Source: an uncultured Lachnospiraceae bacterium (lineage in GTDB: Bacteria; Bacillota; Clostridia; Lachnospirales; Lachnospiraceae). Taken from it: 64,000 nucleotides of DNA. Below are positions 33,379-41,549 of this stretch, piece by piece. The position numbers were made by a program, and so were the translations under genes. How positions within the stretch are numbered: position 1 is the stretch's first letter; each line of letters opens with the position of its first letter. The stretch is from NCBI GenBank assembly GCA_946546945.1, contig CAMNOU010000004.1, positions 1 to 64,000 of the forward strand, in the 5' to 3' direction. The notes under the pieces are model-generated. The model was not told the origin of the DNA, ran no database searches, and was given only the letters and a program-made list of their open reading frames with translations.

Positions 33379-35214
33379 ATGAAAAATAAACGGTTAAGAA
33401 TTCTTTTTTGGATTCCTTTCCTTCTAATCTGTGTCCTATATTTTACCGTTCTGGAACTTTCCAGAAACATTCTTCCCGGATGGATCGCGTCCATTCTTTT
33501 GTTCGCTGTCTTCCTCCTCGCACGCCGCAGGCAAATCCGTTCCGGGCGCTGCAGAACCGGGAAAACATTTCTTATGTTCCTTTGCCTGGCAGTGCTTCTT
33601 GCTCTGTGCCTGAAGGTGACTGCCCCGCCGGAGAAACTGATGCCGGCATCGGACCAGAGGCATCCTGCTGTTACGGATACAGTCACCATTGCCCAGGGCG
33701 ATCTGACAGGCGTCTATACCGGCGGCGGATCTGTGGAAGTATATGCAGGCATTCCTTACGCCAAAGCGCCGACAGGAGACCTGCGCTTCCGGGAGCCGCA
33801 GCCCCCCGAGCCGTGGGAAGGCGTGCGCGCCTGTGATCATTTCGGTCCGATGGCTATGCAGAAAACAAACCCGGTCTTTTATGACTCTCTCATTTCCCTG
33901 CTTGGCTACCGCAATTATCAGATCAGTCTGCGGGACAACTACCGGGTACCGGCCAGTGAGGACTGCCTGTATCTGAATATCTGGAAACCGGCAAAAACGG
34001 ATTCAGAAAAACTCCCGGTCCTCTTCTTTATCCACGGAGGCTCTCTGATGACCGGGCAGTCCTTCTATTCAGAATACCGGGGCGAAACTCTGGCCCAAAA
34101 AGGTGTCATTGTGGTCAACTTTGCCTATCGTCTGGGTGTATTCGGTTACTATGCCAGCGAAGAACTCGCCGCTGAATCGCCCGTTCATACAACAGGTAAC
34201 TACGGACTGCTTGATCAGATTCAGGCCCTGCGCTGGGTTTCCGAGAACATAGAGGCTTTCGGCGGGGATCCTGACCGCATCACGATCGCCGGAGAATCTG
34301 CCGGCTCTTCCAGTGTCAATGCACTCTGTGTTTCTCCGCAGACAGAAGGCCTGTTTCAATATGCCATTGCCGAAAGCAGCGGTATCGTTGCCAGACATCC
34401 CTATCATACCTTCCGTTCCATGGAGGACGCGCTGAAAATGGGACAGGATATCATGGACGAAATGCAGGTATCCTCCATCGATGAGCTCCGGGAGATTCCG
34501 GCAGATCAATTGGTCGGGACACAGTACGCCAACAATTCCATGACCGTTGACGGATATGCCATCACCGAACAGCCCTTCCTGACCTACGAAAAAGGAAACA
34601 ACCACGAACAGGCCCTGCTGAATGGTTTTAACGGAAAAGAAGCCGATGCCTTCCTGCTCGGAACAGAAGCAACGTCCGAAAACTATGTTTCTCTGTTAAA
34701 AGATGCCTTCGGTCCCTATGCTTCCGAAGCGGCAAAGCTTGTCCCGCCCGACTGGCCCGCCCGCGACCAGACCTTCATCATTGATGCCGGCGGCGATGCA
34801 AAGGGCGGTCTGAATCACCTGTACAGTGCCGCCTGGTTTACCTACAGCCATGAATTATGGAGCAATTACATGGCTGAGGAACAGCGTCCGGTCTATGAAT
34901 ACTATTTTACCAAAACCAACCGTTCTTTGAGCGACTTCCATGCAGGTGAGCTGCCCTACGCCTACGGCAATCTGTGGCGGCATCCGCATATCTATACGCA
35001 AAGTGATTATGCTCTGTCCGAAACCATGCAGAATTACTGGACAAATTTCGTCAAAACGGGAGATCCCAACGGGGACGGACTGCCGCACTGGGATCAGAGA
35101 GATTCGGACAACGGGAAACTTCTCATCCTGGACGAAGAGGTGCGGATGTCAGAGGATCCCTACCGGGAAATCTATCCGCTGCTCGACCGGTATCAGGAGC
35201 AGGCGGAGTTCTGA
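33379..35214 (+). CDS. Type-B carboxylesterase, membrane-anchored
   Basis: A 611-residue alpha/beta hydrolase. Two N-terminal hydrophobic segments (about 8-25 and 32-45, then about 60-75) anchor it in the membrane. The catalytic domain begins near residue 95 with VEVYAGIPYAKAPTGDLRF. DCLYLNIW, FIHGGSLMTG (oxyanion hole) and ITIAGESAGSSSVNA (nucleophile Ser) are all present. The His lies in FHAGELPYAYGN. Type-B esterases hydrolyse carboxylic esters including drugs and acyl-glycans; the substrate here is unknown. The ATG at 33379 follows AGGAGG at 11 nt; a frame extending into the DUF1638 gene is not used. Confidence 0.9.
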   Translation: MKNKRLRILFWIPFLLICVLYFTVLELSRNILPGWIASILLFAVFLLARRRQIRSGRCRTGKTFLMFLCLAVLLALCLKVTAPPEKLMPASDQRHPAVTDTVTIAQGDLTGVYTGGGSVEVYAGIPYAKAPTGDLRFREPQPPEPWEGVRACDHFGPMAMQKTNPVFYDSLISLLGYRNYQISLRDNYRVPASEDCLYLNIWKPAKTDSEKLPVLFFIHGGSLMTGQSFYSEYRGETLAQKGVIVVNFAYRLGVFGYYASEELAAESPVHTTGNYGLLDQIQALRWVSENIEAFGGDPDRITIAGESAGSSSVNALCVSPQTEGLFQYAIAESSGIVARHPYHTFRSMEDALKMGQDIMDEMQVSSIDELREIPADQLVGTQYANNSMTVDGYAITEQPFLTYEKGNNHEQALLNGFNGKEADAFLLGTEATSENYVSLLKDAFGPYASEAAKLVPPDWPARDQTFIIDAGGDAKGGLNHLYSAAWFTYSHELWSNYMAEEQRPVYEYYFTKTNRSLSDFHAGELPYAYGNLWRHPHIYTQSDYALSETMQNYWTNFVKTGDPNGDGLPHWDQRDSDNGKLLILDEEVRMSEDPYREIYPLLDRYQEQAEF

Positions 35215-35222
35215 CAGACTAT

Positions 35223-35252
35223 TTGACGTCAGATACCGTTTTGTGCTATACT
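35223..35252 (+). promoter_or_regulatory. Promoter for the 78-residue membrane protein gene
   Basis: TTGACG (35223-35228), 18 bp, TATACT (35247-35252), with TGC before the -10. Confidence 0.65.
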
Positions 35253-35288
35253 CGGAAAAGATGTTAAGAATGATAAGGAGATGGGGTT

Positions 35289-35525
35289 ATGAGTCAGGCA
35301 AAAGTCGATCGCTATAAAGAATCTAAGAAGAACCGGAAACAGGAAGTGCAGAAGGCAAAGAGAAACCGGATGCTCGCAAAAATCATCACTCCGATCGTCA
35401 TCATTGCTATTGCGGGATGGATCGGATATTCCGGATATTCCTACTATCAGGAACAGAAACCGGCGGAAGCCACTGAAGTGAATGTTTCCGCGCTTTCAGA
35501 TTATCTGAATACTCTGCATCAGTAA
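35289..35525 (+). CDS. Small single-span membrane protein
   Basis: A 78-residue protein. Residues 1-30 are strongly basic (KESKKNRKQEVQKAKRNR). IITPIVIIAIAGWIGYSGYSY is one membrane span, and a 25-residue acidic tail follows. By the positive-inside rule the N-terminus is cytosolic. It has its own promoter, an AAGGAG ribosome site and a terminator, so it is a genuine gene. No family is recognised. Confidence 0.75.
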   Translation: MSQAKVDRYKESKKNRKQEVQKAKRNRMLAKIITPIVIIAIAGWIGYSGYSYYQEQKPAEATEVNVSALSDYLNTLHQ

Positions 35526-35530
35526 ACAGG

Positions 35531-35564
35531 CAGAGCTTCCTTATCCGGAAGCTCTGTTTTTTTT
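35531..35564 (+). terminator. Terminator
   Basis: CAGAGCTTCC ttatcc GGAAGCTCTG followed by eight T. It ends the small membrane protein gene, just before the convergent FMN_bind-like gene. Confidence 0.88.
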
Positions 35565-35585
35565 ATTCTGTTCTTTTTATATTGT

Positions 35586-36035
35586 TCACTCATCGTCCTC
35601 ATTTCCTGCTTCCGCCTTATGAAGTGCCTCCTTCACAGCATTGGAAAGTATTTCAGCCGTATATTGATTTTCCACTGTATAGGAAACAGTATCCGGATTC
35701 TGTTCTTCCAGGATCTGTTCTCTGATACTGTCCATAGACATCTGCAGCAGAGGATACATGGTCTGCACTGTCTCATCCAGATCCACGAACGAAACATCAT
35801 TAATATGGTCTTCATCTACTTTGACCTGTACATCCAGCGTCCGGCCATCCATCTGTATGGATGAAGTATAGACACCGGGGCGATAGACTGCATTCTTTGA
35901 AACTCTGTCTTCCTTTTTCCCGGACCCGAACATGAATACCAGCAAAAGAATCAGTACGATTGCCAGAATAATAAAGATGACCGTATAGATAACTTCTTTC
36001 ATGTGAAGCACTACTATTTTTGTTTTCATTCCCAT
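35586..36035 (-). CDS. Membrane-anchored FMN_bind-like protein without the flavinylation motif
   Basis: A 149-residue protein with one N-terminal span (VIYTVIFIILAIVLILLLVF). The outer domain has the rhythm of FMN_bind: YRPGVYTSSIQMDG, then VQVKVDEDHINDVSFVDLDE, and TAEILSNAVKEALHKA at the end. The place of the flavin-attachment motif D-x-x-S-G-A-T is occupied by VENQYTAE, so covalent FMN is not expected. The start at ATG 36035 has AAAGGGGC at 8-10 nt; an ATG at 36002 is the alternative. It is divergent from the tRNA genes. Function unknown. Confidence 0.7.
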   Translation of the reverse strand: MGMKTKIVVLHMKEVIYTVIFIILAIVLILLLVFMFGSGKKEDRVSKNAVYRPGVYTSSIQMDGRTLDVQVKVDEDHINDVSFVDLDETVQTMYPLLQMSMDSIREQILEEQNPDTVSYTVENQYTAEILSNAVKEALHKAEAGNEDDE

Positions 36036-36128
36036 AACACATTGCCCCTTTGCCCTGTTTGTAAAACATATGTGATTCTGCCGGAAATATGCCACTTGAA
36101 AAAAGATTGATTTTTTTTTAAAAAACAT

Positions 36129-36157
36129 TTGACAAGATGACTAAAATGAGGTATATT
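36129..36157 (+). promoter_or_regulatory. Promoter for the tRNA pair
   Basis: TTGACA (36129-36134), 17 bp, TATATT (36152-36157), 24 bp before tRNA-Gly. It is close to consensus, as expected for a stable-RNA promoter. Confidence 0.8.
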
Positions 36158-36180
36158 ATGTCTTGTGCTTAGCACAGACG

Positions 36181-36253
36181 CGCGCGAGTGGCTCAGTTGG
36201 TGGAGCACGACCTTGCCAAGGTCGGGGCCGCGGGTTCGAGTCCCGTCTCGCGC
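36181..36253 (+). tRNA. tRNA-Gly (anticodon GCC)
   Basis: The acceptor stem GCGCGAG pairs with CTCGCGC. The anticodon arm CGACC-TTGCCAA-GGTCG gives GCC. The T arm contains GGTTCGAGTCC. The discriminator base is T and the 3' CCA is not encoded. Confidence 0.95.
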
Positions 36254-36258
36254 TCTTA

Positions 36259-36331
36259 TAGGGCTATCGCCAAACGGTAAGGCAACGGACTCTGACTCCG
36301 TCATTTCAAGGTTCGAATCCTTGTAGCCCTG
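36259..36331 (+). tRNA. tRNA-Gln (anticodon CTG)
   Basis: The acceptor stem AGGGCTA pairs with TAGCCCT. The anticodon arm ACGGA-CTCTGAC-TCCGT gives CTG, which reads CAG. The T arm contains GGTTCGAATCC. CCA is not encoded. It lies five bases after tRNA-Gly in the same transcript. CTG is the minor glutamine isoacceptor, so a TTG species should exist elsewhere. Confidence 0.94.
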
Positions 36332-36336
36332 CTGAC

Positions 36337-36367
36337 AAGACACTTCAGATTCTGAAGTGTCTTTTTT
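36337..36367 (+). terminator. Terminator of the tRNA transcript
   Basis: AAGACACTTCAGA / TCTGAAGTGTCTT is a 13-bp perfect stem followed by a T run. Confidence 0.88.
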
Positions 36368-36386
36368 ATATCAGATGGGAGGAAAT

Positions 36387-37241
36387 ATGCAGACTGATCT
36401 TTCAAACATAAACTGTATCGCGTTCGACCTGGATGATACAATCCTGAATAAGGATAAAGAATTATCCGCCCGCACAAAGAACGCGCTTGCCGCCGCTGTC
36501 AAAAAGGGAATTTCTCTTGTACCGGTCAGCGGCCGCTCCTATGCCACTTTCCCGGCTTGTATCCGCGATCTGGACGGTGTTTCCTATGCCGTTACATCCA
36601 ATGGTTCTGCCATCTATGATCAGACCGCAGGGATCCGCGTACATGAATCGCTTCTGGAAGCCAGAGATGTCCGCAGTATCATGCAGAGCGTCGGCCATTT
36701 CTTTCTGGAAGGCCAGATTACTTACGAGGCATTTGTGGATGGATTTGCCTATGCATCCGGGGATTATATCGCTCAGCCCGGCAAATACGGCATCCCTGCG
36801 GGTGCTGTCCCTTATGTGCGTCAGACCAGACAGCCGGAAAAGTTCATTATTGATTTTATCTTTGAAAATGCCGGCAAACTGGAAAGTCTGGATCTGATCA
36901 TTAAGGAAACCGGCCTCTTCCGCATGATTGAAAACACAATCAAAAGAGCGACCGGAAATATTTACATCACGAGTTCCGTTCCCTACCGGATGGAGATTTC
37001 CAGCAAAGATTCCGGTAAGCCAGCCGGCCTGGGGTATGTTCAGAATCTGCTTGGAATCTCGCCGGAGACCACTCTGGTCTTTGGTGATGCTGACAACGAT
37101 ACGCAGATGCTCCGTTCCTCCGGAATCGGTGTTGCCATGAAAAATGCAACTCCCGGCTGCGCAGAGGCAGCTGCCTTTATGACCGATTACACGTTCAACG
37201 AAGACGGCGTCGCCGATTTTCTGGAAAAAAACATTTTATAA
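36387..37241 (+). CDS. HAD-superfamily (Cof-type) phosphatase
   Basis: A 284-residue Cof/YidA-type sugar-phosphate or nucleotide phosphatase of the cytoplasm. Motif I is [12 protein letters not shown], with the nucleophile and acid Asp. Motif II is [11 protein letters not shown], the late Lys lies in [11 protein letters not shown], and motif IV is [12 protein letters not shown]. The cap is the C2 type. The ATG at 36387 follows GGGAGG; longer frames start inside the tRNA terminator. The substrate is unknown. Confidence 0.92.
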   Translation: MQTDLSNINCIAFDLDDTILNKDKELSARTKNALAAAVKKGISLVPVSGRSYATFPACIRDLDGVSYAVTSNGSAIYDQTAGIRVHESLLEARDVRSIMQSVGHFFLEGQITYEAFVDGFAYASGDYIAQPGKYGIPAGAVPYVRQTRQPEKFIIDFIFENAGKLESLDLIIKETGLFRMIENTIKRATGNIYITSSVPYRMEISSKDSGKPAGLGYVQNLLGISPETTLVFGDADNDTQMLRSSGIGVAMKNATPGCAEAAAFMTDYTFNEDGVADFLEKNIL

Positions 37242-37245
37242 GCGT

Positions 37246-37300
37246 AAAAAAACACCTCACGAAACCAAAGTCTCTTTTCCCCGGTTCCGTGAGGTGTTTT
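37246..37300. terminator. Bidirectional terminator
   Basis: AAAAACACCTCACG and CGTGAGGTGTTTTT pair, extended by AACC/GGTT across one mismatch. It serves the HAD gene (plus) and the small DUF4250 gene (minus). Confidence 0.85.
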
Positions 37301-37307
37301 TGCCCTC

Positions 37308-37484
37308 TTAAACAAATTTGTTCAGATCAATGTCATACGTATAATTTATCTCTGCCAGTTTTTCTTCAATCTCTTTTGCATCCACCATATATGCTGCCGC
37401 CAGCTCCTCCAGTGATGGATAACGGTTTCTCAACTGTGTATTGACTACGCTGAGCAGCATCATGGGATTGTTCGGTAAGTTCAT
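37308..37484 (-). CDS. DUF4250-family small protein
   Basis: A 58-residue gene. It begins MNLPNNPMMLLSVVNTQLR, continues with RYPSLEELAAAY, and ends EINYTYDIDLNKFV. This matches the short DUF4250 family common in Clostridia. The ribosome site AGGAGGTGATTGG is nearly perfect and the terminator lies just downstream, so expression is likely. It is all-helical and cytosolic by composition. Function unknown. Confidence 0.85.
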   Translation of the reverse strand: MNLPNNPMMLLSVVNTQLRNRYPSLEELAAAYMVDAKEIEEKLAEINYTYDIDLNKFV

Positions 37485-37585
37485 CCAATCACCTCCTGTG
37501 AAATTCGTATACGGATTTTGCTCCTTATTATCTTAACTCATTCTTTCCTTTTCAGCAACCGGACTTTACATTTTTGTTGAAAATA

Positions 37586-37614
37586 TTGTAGAGTTTTTTT
37601 CTGCGTGCTAAAAT
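37586..37614 (+). promoter_or_regulatory. Promoter for the alpha/beta hydrolase gene
   Basis: TTGTAG, 17 bp, TAAAAT with a TGC extended -10. The start codon is 35 bp downstream. Confidence 0.6.
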
Positions 37615-37648
37615 AGGGAACAAGAATGAATAAGATCAGGGGGATTCT

Positions 37649-38575
37649 ATGACAAAAAATGATTTTTTCTATCCATCTGCAGATGGCAATACCCGGATTC
37701 ACGCAATCGAATGGATTCCGGAGGGAACGGTTACAGGCGTTCTGCAGATCTGTCACGGCATGTGCGAATATATTGACCGTTATGATGGATTTGCCCGTTT
37801 CCTGGCTCAGCAGGGCTGGTATGTGACCGGAAACGATCACCTGGGCCATGGTCAGTCCGTCACAGAGGATGACCGCCACGGTTTTTTCCATGACCCGGAC
37901 GGAAATGCCTGCGTGATCCGGGATATTCACGCGCTCCACGAAGCGACGAAACAGAAATACCCGGAGATCCCGTATTTTTTACTGGGGCACAGCATGGGCT
38001 CTTTTCTTGCCCGGCAGTATATCTGCATGTATGGGAAAGAGTTATCCGGGTCCATCATTATGGGAACCGGTTCTCAGCCGGCGCTTACCCTGAAAATCGG
38101 GAAAATGCTCTGCAGACGCAGCGCAGGGAAACATGGTCAGATGTACCGCAGCAGCTTTATTGACAAGATGGCTTTCGGCTCCTATAACAAGAAGTTTGAA
38201 CCGGCCCGCACATCCAAAGACTGGCTGACAAAGGATACGGACATCGTGGATGCCTATCTGGCCGATCCATGGTGCAGTTTTATGTTTACAGTGAATGCCT
38301 ATTATCACATGTTTTCCGGCATCGAGTATGCTCAGAATCAGGCAAATATCAATCAGATCCCGAAGGAACTTCCTATCCTTGTCACTTCGGGAGCCGATGA
38401 CCCTGTGGGCAATTTCGGCAAAGGCGTCCGCCCCGTTTTCGAAGCTTATCAAAAAGCAGGCATCCGGGATGTACAGCTGAAGCTATATGACGGCGACCGC
38501 CATGAAATTCTGAATGAAACGGACCGCGGTCAGGTGTATGCCGACATGCTGTCGTGGATGAAAAAGCATCTTTAA
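37649..38575 (+). CDS. Alpha/beta hydrolase (monoacylglycerol lipase-like)
   Basis: A 308-residue serine hydrolase. The nucleophile elbow is LGHSMGSFLARQY, the oxyanion strand is LQICHGMCEY, and the acid and histidine lie in SGADDPVGNFGKG and YDGDRHEILNETD. NDHLGHGQS is typical of the lysophospholipase/monoglyceride lipase group (hydrolase_4). No signal peptide, so it is cytosolic. The ATG follows a weak GGGGG. The substrate is likely a lipid or short-chain ester. Confidence 0.9.
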   Translation: MTKNDFFYPSADGNTRIHAIEWIPEGTVTGVLQICHGMCEYIDRYDGFARFLAQQGWYVTGNDHLGHGQSVTEDDRHGFFHDPDGNACVIRDIHALHEATKQKYPEIPYFLLGHSMGSFLARQYICMYGKELSGSIIMGTGSQPALTLKIGKMLCRRSAGKHGQMYRSSFIDKMAFGSYNKKFEPARTSKDWLTKDTDIVDAYLADPWCSFMFTVNAYYHMFSGIEYAQNQANINQIPKELPILVTSGADDPVGNFGKGVRPVFEAYQKAGIRDVQLKLYDGDRHEILNETDRGQVYADMLSWMKKHL

Positions 38576-38602
38576 ACAATTAATTTTGGAAAGGTTTTGA
38601 TA

Positions 38603-39427
38603 ATGGACATTATAAAAATAAAGAATCTGGAAGTATTTGCCTATCATGGTCTGCTGCCCGCGGAGAACGAGCTGGGCCAGAAATTTCTGATCGATATTGA
38701 TCTCGGGGTGGATTTAAAAAAGGTAGGAAAAAGCGACAGCATGCATGATTCAATCAATTACAGCGAAGTCAGCCATCTGGTTACGGAATACATGCAGAAA
38801 CATACGTTTAAACTGATCGAGACGGTGGCTGAACATATCGCGGATATGCTGTTGAGACAGTATCCGCTGCTTCTGGAAGTTGGCATAGAATTAAAAAAAC
38901 CATGGGCACCGATCGGCCTGCCCGTGGAGGCAGTGTCCGTATGTATCCGGCGCAAATGGCATCGTGTCTGGCTTTCGACCGGTTCCAATATGGGCGAACG
39001 GGAAGCCTTTATCCGGCAGGGGGCTGCTGCCCTGACAGATCATCCGGACATGCGTAAAGTTGAGCTCTCTCCTCTTCTGGAAACCGCTCCCTACGGAAAA
39101 ACAGACCAGAACGCTTTTCTGAATGCCATCATCACTCTGGAGACCCTTCAGTCCCCGCACGAGCTTCTGGAGACGCTCCACCAGATCGAAGCAGATGCCG
39201 GAAGGCAGCGTCTTGTACACTGGGGCCCCCGGACTCTGGATCTGGATATTCTGTTCTTCGATGATCTGATTCTGTCTGACCCGGATCTGATCATCCCCCA
39301 TCCGGATCTGGAAAACAGATACTTTGTCCTGAAGCCGCTGGCAGACCTGTGTCCGGGTCTGGTACACCCGGTTCTGCACAAGACAGCCATCCGGATGCTG
39401 AAGGAGCTCGGACCGCAGGACGCCTGA
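38603..39427 (+). CDS. Bifunctional FolB-FolK: dihydroneopterin aldolase and HPPK
   Basis: A 274-residue fusion of two consecutive folate enzymes. Residues 1-118 are FolB: IIKIKNLEVFAYHGLLPAEN, DSINYSEVSHLV, then LIETVAEHIAD with the catalytic Glu, and VEAVSVCIRRK. Residues about 119-274 are FolK: VWLSTGSNMGEREAFI, ENAPYGKTDQ-like TAPYGKTDQNAFLNAII, WGPRTLDLDILFFDD and IPHPDLENRYFVLKPL. Together they convert dihydroneopterin to 6-hydroxymethyl-dihydropterin pyrophosphate. folP is not present. The ATG at 38603 follows GGAAAGG. It lies 27 bp after the hydrolase gene. Confidence 0.94.
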   Translation: MDIIKIKNLEVFAYHGLLPAENELGQKFLIDIDLGVDLKKVGKSDSMHDSINYSEVSHLVTEYMQKHTFKLIETVAEHIADMLLRQYPLLLEVGIELKKPWAPIGLPVEAVSVCIRRKWHRVWLSTGSNMGEREAFIRQGAAALTDHPDMRKVELSPLLETAPYGKTDQNAFLNAIITLETLQSPHELLETLHQIEADAGRQRLVHWGPRTLDLDILFFDDLILSDPDLIIPHPDLENRYFVLKPLADLCPGLVHPVLHKTAIRMLKELGPQDA

Positions 39428-39438
39428 GGCGCACTTGA

Positions 39439-40164
39439 TCAGTCCCCGGAGATCAGATCGCGGACGACTTCTCCTGCGATGATTAGTCCGGCCACAGGCG
39501 GAACAAAAGCTGTGCTTCCGGGGATGCTTCGGCGGCCGTCCGGCTTCTCCTCCGGACTTTGTGCCGGCCGGATGGGTTTTTCGTCAGAATAAACCACTTT
39601 CAGCTTTTTTACGCCTCGTTTCTTCAGCTCACGCCGCATCACTTTTGCCAGCGGGCACATCTGAGTCTGATAGATATCCGCCACTTTCAGCCGTGTGGGA
39701 TCCAGCTTATTTCCGGTTCCCATGCAGCTGATCACCGGGATCTGCATACTCTGTGCTTTCATGACCAGCCCGATCTTGGCAGTGACTGTATCCACCGCAT
39801 CCACCACATATTCATATTCCGAAAACGGGAACTCCTCTGCGTTTTCCGGCAGAAAAAAACACTGCCAGATCCGCACCGCTGCTTCCGGATTGATCCCAAG
39901 GATTCTCTCTTTCATCACCTCCGCCTTGGAACGGCCGATGGTTTTTTCTGTAGCTATGATCTGTCTGTTCAGGTTCGTGAGGCTGATGGTGTCATGATCG
40001 ATAAGATCAAAGGCTCCCACCCCGCTTCGGGCCAGAGCCTCACAGACATAACCGCCCACACCGCCCAGGCCGAAGACAGCCACTCTGGACCGGGCCAAAG
40101 TGTCTAATGCCTTCTCTCCGAGCAGCAGCGCGGTTCTTGAAAATTGATTCAGCATTTCCTTCAA
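39439..40164 (-). CDS. tcdA: tRNA threonylcarbamoyladenosine dehydratase
   Basis: A 241-residue E1-like ATP-dependent enzyme that cyclises t6A37 of tRNAs to ct6A. The nucleotide loop is VFGLGGVGGYVCEALARSG, then DLIDHDTISLTNLNRQI, the usual Arg finger. VVDAVDTVTAKIGLV precedes the CMGTGNKLDP segment. Length is within the family. It is convergent with the folB-folK gene and lies 13 bp after gshA on the same strand. Confusion with ThiF/MoeB is possible in principle, but GNKLDPTRLKVADIYQT is TcdA-like. Confidence 0.92.
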   Translation of the reverse strand: MKEMLNQFSRTALLLGEKALDTLARSRVAVFGLGGVGGYVCEALARSGVGAFDLIDHDTISLTNLNRQIIATEKTIGRSKAEVMKERILGINPEAAVRIWQCFFLPENAEEFPFSEYEYVVDAVDTVTAKIGLVMKAQSMQIPVISCMGTGNKLDPTRLKVADIYQTQMCPLAKVMRRELKKRGVKKLKVVYSDEKPIRPAQSPEEKPDGRRSIPGSTAFVPPVAGLIIAGEVVRDLISGD

Positions 40165-40177
40165 ATTCCTGACTTTC

Positions 40178-41461
40178 TTATTTCTCTAATGCTTTTTCGG
40201 CATTTTCCTTTGCCAGCTTAAGTCCTTTTTTTACAAAACCGTCACCGAAATCACGGCGCACTCTCCATGCATAACGATACTGATCAGGATCGGTAAACTT
40301 CTTTTCCTGGAAATCCAGCACCTCCAGAATATCTTCGGGCGCGTCAGCATAAAACTCTTTCATGAAAGAAATCACCCGCAATGCTGCCGTGGCTACCGAA
40401 TAGACTTCCCCGTTAGGCACAACGATCTTCACCGTTTTCAAGTCATAGTGCGCGGCATTTTTGTAATTCTGCACGGCCTGCACCTGATCCCGGTGGGAAA
40501 AAGGCTGCCGCGGTGTCGATGCCAGCCACACCAGAAGCAGGTGGGCAAATCTGATATCCCGCTCATCTACCCAGCCTTCCGCATACGGATTCAGATCAAT
40601 CATGCGCAGTTCAATATGATTGACCCCTTTTTCCTTCAGAATCTGCAGATCATTCTGTCCTTCGGATTTCAGGCGCACAGGATAATACAGTTCAGACGGC
40701 GCTCCGATATACTGCTCGTCCATCAATCTTTGTATACTCTCCGCATATTTTTCCACATTTGTGTAGTCAAACACCGGAGTAAAGAAATTCCAGTATCCAA
40801 GTTCACTGCAGCGCACCGATCCCATCCCGTTGAATACATCCTGGTCTGTCTGTCCTTTTTCCACAAAGGAGCTGTCAAGGATCGGGCTTGCTGCGGTAAT
40901 GGCTACCATCAGCCATCCATAAGCTGCCGCACGCTCCGCAAGGACCACATAGAGATCATCCTTATACTTTCTGAAATCTGTCTCTTCACTCAGCTCGAAA
41001 TCTGCGCGAAGCAATTCCTCCGCAAAGGAAAAGTTAAAATGGATACCGGAAAAAGTCATTTTGTATCGCCCGTAGCGGTCGGACAGATAACACCGGTAAT
41101 ACATCTTTGTCACCTTGGATCCGCCATAATGAGCCACGGGGATATCCTTTTCCCCGCGGATATACGGTGGATTGGAGAAAGGCCACAAAAGCTCCGGCGT
41201 ATCCAGCTGTGCCAGCCGGCGGATGATCATCTCGTGATAACAGCGAAGCTCCTGAACAGCCGCGGAAATGCTGGTCTGTACAGAAGTATTAATCTCCACC
41301 TGATTTTCACAGAAATCCCGGACGATATGCGGCTCCCCCTCAAACGGGTCATCCGTATGAGCAAGATACCCCTCCTGTGTAATGCGCAGGCTCTCTTTTT
41401 CCAGTCCGAAGTTGCCTTTTAATAATAGACTTCTGATTTTTGAATCATCTGCATGTAACAT
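40178..41461 (-). CDS. gshA: Glutamate--cysteine ligase
   Basis: A 427-residue gamma-glutamylcysteine synthetase, like the N-terminal half of bifunctional GshAB: NFGLEKESLRITQEGYLA, FCENQVEINTSV, HFNFSFAEELLR, and a PVRLKSEG segment. There is no ATP-grasp glutathione synthetase domain, so the product would be gamma-glutamylcysteine unless gshB lies elsewhere. The ATG at 41461 follows GAGG at 6 nt; another in-frame ATG four codons earlier has a poorer spacing. Thiol protection in a strict anaerobe is the likely role. Confidence 0.9.
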   Translation of the reverse strand: MLHADDSKIRSLLLKGNFGLEKESLRITQEGYLAHTDDPFEGEPHIVRDFCENQVEINTSVQTSISAAVQELRCYHEMIIRRLAQLDTPELLWPFSNPPYIRGEKDIPVAHYGGSKVTKMYYRCYLSDRYGRYKMTFSGIHFNFSFAEELLRADFELSEETDFRKYKDDLYVVLAERAAAYGWLMVAITAASPILDSSFVEKGQTDQDVFNGMGSVRCSELGYWNFFTPVFDYTNVEKYAESIQRLMDEQYIGAPSELYYPVRLKSEGQNDLQILKEKGVNHIELRMIDLNPYAEGWVDERDIRFAHLLLVWLASTPRQPFSHRDQVQAVQNYKNAAHYDLKTVKIVVPNGEVYSVATAALRVISFMKEFYADAPEDILEVLDFQEKKFTDPDQYRYAWRVRRDFGDGFVKKGLKLAKENAEKALEK

Positions 41462-41549
41462 AACGCACCTCATTTTTGTCAGTCATTCTGCCGTGTTATT
41501 GTTGTCTTTTCTGACAGATACTAGATGGAAGTCTCCGGTGCAGCGAACA

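Noticed and set aside
36181-36331. tRNA genes as an integration site
   Set aside because: No integrase gene or partial tRNA repeat is found on either side; the neighbours are ordinary genes with their own terminators.
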